Positions 46,476 to 49,168 of a DNA stretch of 49,168 nucleotides are shown one piece after another (position 1 is the stretch's first letter; each line of letters opens with the position of its first letter). Location of the stretch: the NCBI GenBank assembly GCA_022925895.1, contig JAKSYS010000483.1, positions 1 through 49,168 on the forward strand. Direction: 5' to 3'. The notes beneath the pieces are model-generated. The model was not told the DNA's origin, made no database searches, and saw only the letters and a program-made list of their open reading frames with translations. The translations under genes and the position numbers were made by a program. The DNA comes from Fragilaria crotonensis. Taxonomy: Eukaryota > Bacillariophyta > Fragilariophyceae > Fragilariales > Fragilariaceae.

Positions 46476-47539
46476 GAAAGAAAAAGCTTGCAAACAACAA
46501 TTTGTGACACCACCTGCGAAATCTAGAAGCCCAAACTCGTCAAAGAACACAGTGGAATTGAAGCACGATTCGTAAGATCATAAATCATGTCATAATGACA
46601 TCATGAACGCAATTTTGAGCACATAATCAATGACATTACGCGCGATATCCGAAATCGTCGACGAAGCTACAGGGAGGTGGGGTAAGCCGTGCCATAGCAT
46701 TCACACATGAACATGTGCGTTCATATGAAGAACATCTAAAATTCACCACTTTCAAAAGCTTTTTGATTTATGCTTGACCTGTACTCCAGTACAATACTCT
46801 ACTAGCTAGTAGTAGAATATTCCGTACGACTGAACTGTTGTCACTGGTCACTCTCGTAATTTGCGGTGTTGCGGGTTCTGCGTACTGCGGACCACGTCGT
46901 ACTGTACAGCGTTGTACTTTACTACTACTCCATAATTGACCTTGGCTGTTGACGATAGCACTACAGGCATAGTACTTTAAGCCACCGCATTCTGTGAGCA
47001 GGCAGCAATACGCACCTGCTAAGATTACCAGTAGTCTAGCAGCAAGGGAAAAATTACAAAGTTGCTACTGCAGCACTTGCACTCCTTTCGAGTCTCGCGT
47101 TTCTTTAATACTTAAGTACAAATACTGGAGTCCTCGGGTACTGGAGTACTCCGACTACTTGTACTGGAGAACGTGGCTGGAAGCTCCAGTAGGTATGCAG
47201 TACTTGTACGATGTAGTAGTACAATCATGGGTTGTACTGTGTAGGCTGTAGTACGTACGAGTAAACGAGTTCCTGTACCAGTACATTACTACCGGTAGTA
47301 CCTGGTACTGTAGTACGGTGGATGGTCAATAAGGGTAATCCAGTACAAGTACTACAGTACTACAGTAGTCGTACTCCAGAACCATGGTGCCAGGCAGTAC
47401 AAAGAACAAGTGCCTCTATCGGAGTGTCACGAGTACACGCTGTGAAAATGAACATCTCGTTCTACGAGTACTGGTACAAGTACTTGTACCTTACTACCGA
47501 TAGAGTACACATGAAAGGGTCACAGGACTATCATTGTGT
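46476..47539. other. Intergenic, GTAC-rich region
   Basis: No gene. From about 46780 to 47480 GTAC, GTACT and AGTACT motifs occur every few bases, often as imperfect palindromes (for example near 47150-47230 and 47280-47370). Confidence 0.45.
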
Positions 47540-47544
47540 TTGTT

Positions 47545-48110
47545 TAATTGCTGTTTAAAACACCCTGTTTAAACAGCTGTTTAAACCTTTTCTTTCAAAA
47601 AAACAATTTGTTTAGTGAAATCTAGGTTAGGGTTATGGTTTACGGTTATGATGCGGTTTTTTCATCGACAAGGCTCATTGCTCATCATAACTATACTGTT
47701 TATAGGTTGAAACAGCATCAAAATGCAGAACATCAGTTAAGTGATGCATGTCAGACAATTCAATACATTTTGATTCAAGAAGAATGGTGAGACAAAGGAT
47801 GTTATCAGTGGACACTTATGGGGATCCATACCATTCAGTTGGTGGGATACCTGCATGCAACAAGGCAGAGTATTGTCAGGCATAAGTGCAATTATAAGTT
47901 CATGCTGATTAGTCCTTAGGGCTCCTTTCTGTCTTGGTTATCCTTGTTGTCTTGTTCTCAAGGCTTTGAACAATATTGATTGGTGGTCTACTCCAGTCCT
48001 GACTACTTGGAGTACTGTAGTACTTACTACTGTGAACTGTTGTATTTTAAACAAAGTTGTTTTAAACAGTTTTAAACTGTTTAAAACAAATTCAAAATCT
48101 GAATTTGTTT
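47545..48110. repeat. Clusters of TTTAAAC palindromes
   Basis: Cluster 1 (about 47550-47590) includes TGTTTAAACAGCTGTTTAAA. Cluster 2 (about 48045-48105) includes AACAGTTTTAAACTGTTT. Both are inverted repeats built on GTTTAAAC. The intervening ~450 bp has no recognised gene. Confidence 0.7.
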
Positions 48111-48427
48111 AAAACACAACGATACACAGGACACGGGACATGGACATGGGACAAGTTACAGCAGCTGACGTGCGTCTGACGATTCCCTCCCGTCTTGCGT
48201 GCAGTGGAATGCGAAATGCCGACTGTGCGGTTCATCAATTAGATGGGTTGCTTTTATACTCATAGCTTTGTATATGATATTCTGATGACGTCGTCCATTG
48301 GTATCAGTTCATTCTCATTGATGACCATCAGGATATATTTGTACCTGGTAGCATCTTTATACTTTATATATGCATATGTATGTTTACAAGGATTGGCACT
48401 GGTATAAAATTTCAGTGCATTCAGATT

Positions 48428-48640
48428 GTCTCGAGCATGCCATAGAATGCTCAGGCGTGCAATGGAATGCTCGAGCATGCCATAGAATGCGATTTTTATC
48501 AAAACGTATTTAGTAGTTATAGTTTCATAGTGAACGACGTCTGGCCGGCTCGAATGCATTCCATAGCATGCTCGAGAATGCGATTGCATTCTCGAGCATT
48601 CCATTGCATGCTCGAGAATTCTAATGCATGCTCCTCGCAT
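48428..48640. repeat. Palindromic CTCGAGCATGC minisatellite
   Basis: Repeated motif GCTCGAGCATGC and its variants with CATAGAATG/CATTCCATTG joins, in direct and inverted orientation (about 48428-48490, then 48545-48640). An open frame across it is a by-product of the repeat. Confidence 0.75.
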
Positions 48641-49168
48641 GTATACATTCATTTAAATTAAATTATCGTTAGGTACACATCCATATGTAGCCAATGGACA
48701 ATCCTTGACTCTGCACATTTACTTACACATATTATTGTCATGATTGAGCAACTGAATAAAAACACTCATTTTGAGATAAAGAACGTTGCCTCCCAAAGTA
48801 TGCCCGTACTTTGAGTATGTACTACTACTGGCTACGTCAAAACTCAAAACACAAAGAACAGAAAAGATCAAAGCAGCCAACGATCAATCCACTACTAATA
48901 GTACTTGGTACCGGGATAGAGAGATCCGAAGACAAGATGGAAAAGTCTAACTTTCATTTTACTGTGGGAATCGTCAGACACACGTCAACTGCTTTAACTC
49001 GTCACGTGTCATGTGACCCTCTTTGTCGGTACAATTCAAGTATGACATACACTCGTACAAGTACAGGTAGTATTGTACAAAGATTCGATGCACATCCACA
49101 ATCCACAGTGTTGTACGACGTGAAGCAGCATTTTGATCCACGGCCTGGTACTTGTACTAGTACCAGGT
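48641..49168. other. Right-end intergenic region
   Basis: No gene recognised. GTAC-rich at both ends (48800-48910 and 49030-49168). Confidence 0.4.

Noticed and set aside
48260-48652. 130-codon minus-strand frame
   Set aside because: Its first half is the palindromic CTCGAGCATGC repeat and no domain is seen.

Overview
The window looks like nuclear DNA of a photosynthetic stramenopile, most likely a pennate diatom. Several proteins start with a hydrophobic signal peptide ending in the diatom plastid-entry pattern (Ala before a cleavage-site Phe, 'ASAFAP'-type): the desaturase, one or both small tandem paralogs, the Mpv17 homolog, the GNAT protein and the APP1-like phosphatase. Introns are few and short (72-86 bp, GT-AG). 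The retrotransposon at 34.8-41.3 kb has the protein style of diatom Ty1/copia ('CoDi') elements, and the membrane-anchored LRR protein at the right end is a type common in pennate diatoms. I cannot name the species.

Layout. 0.3-12.2 kb is a gene-rich block: plastid fatty-acid desaturase (+), CD2BP2/Lin1-like GYF-domain splicing factor (-), two tandem paralogs of an unknown plastid protein (-), nitronate monooxygenase (+), and a ~1200-residue BSD-domain protein with a C-terminal membrane anchor (-). 12.7-22.3 kb is a 9.6-kb mobile unit. Its outer ends are a perfect 30-bp inverted repeat flanked by TTA on both sides (PIF/Harbinger-like). Its core is a retroelement on the minus strand with a gag-like protein (CCCH zinc finger) and a polyprotein carrying a divergent reverse transcriptase, RNase H and an intact-looking tyrosine recombinase (DIRS-like). 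A tandem array of GC-rich hairpins lies at the 3' side. 22.8-34.6 kb holds a PX/coiled-coil protein, a multi-span membrane protein with repeats in its promoter, a decayed LINE-type endonuclease, an Mpv17 homolog, a GNAT acetyltransferase and a Golgi-type fucosyltransferase-like protein. 34.785-41.325 kb is a complete, young copia element with 145-bp LTRs differing at one position. 41.8-46.5 kb holds an APP1-like phosphatase, VPS4 and an LRR receptor-like protein. The last 2.6 kb is repeat-rich intergenic DNA.

A theme across the window is that nearly every gene, including housekeeping genes (VPS4, CD2BP2) and the young copia element, is broken by one or more frameshifts. Where I could place them, most look like a missing base in a short homopolymer, usually G or C, while protein conservation continues on both sides. 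I read this mainly as consensus (assembly) error, not mass pseudogenisation, and annotate the loci as genes spanning several frames.

The genes do not form one pathway. The plastid-directed genes are scattered on both strands, and the notable systems are the two mobile elements, above all the reverse transcriptase/tyrosine recombinase element enclosed by DNA-transposon-like ends.
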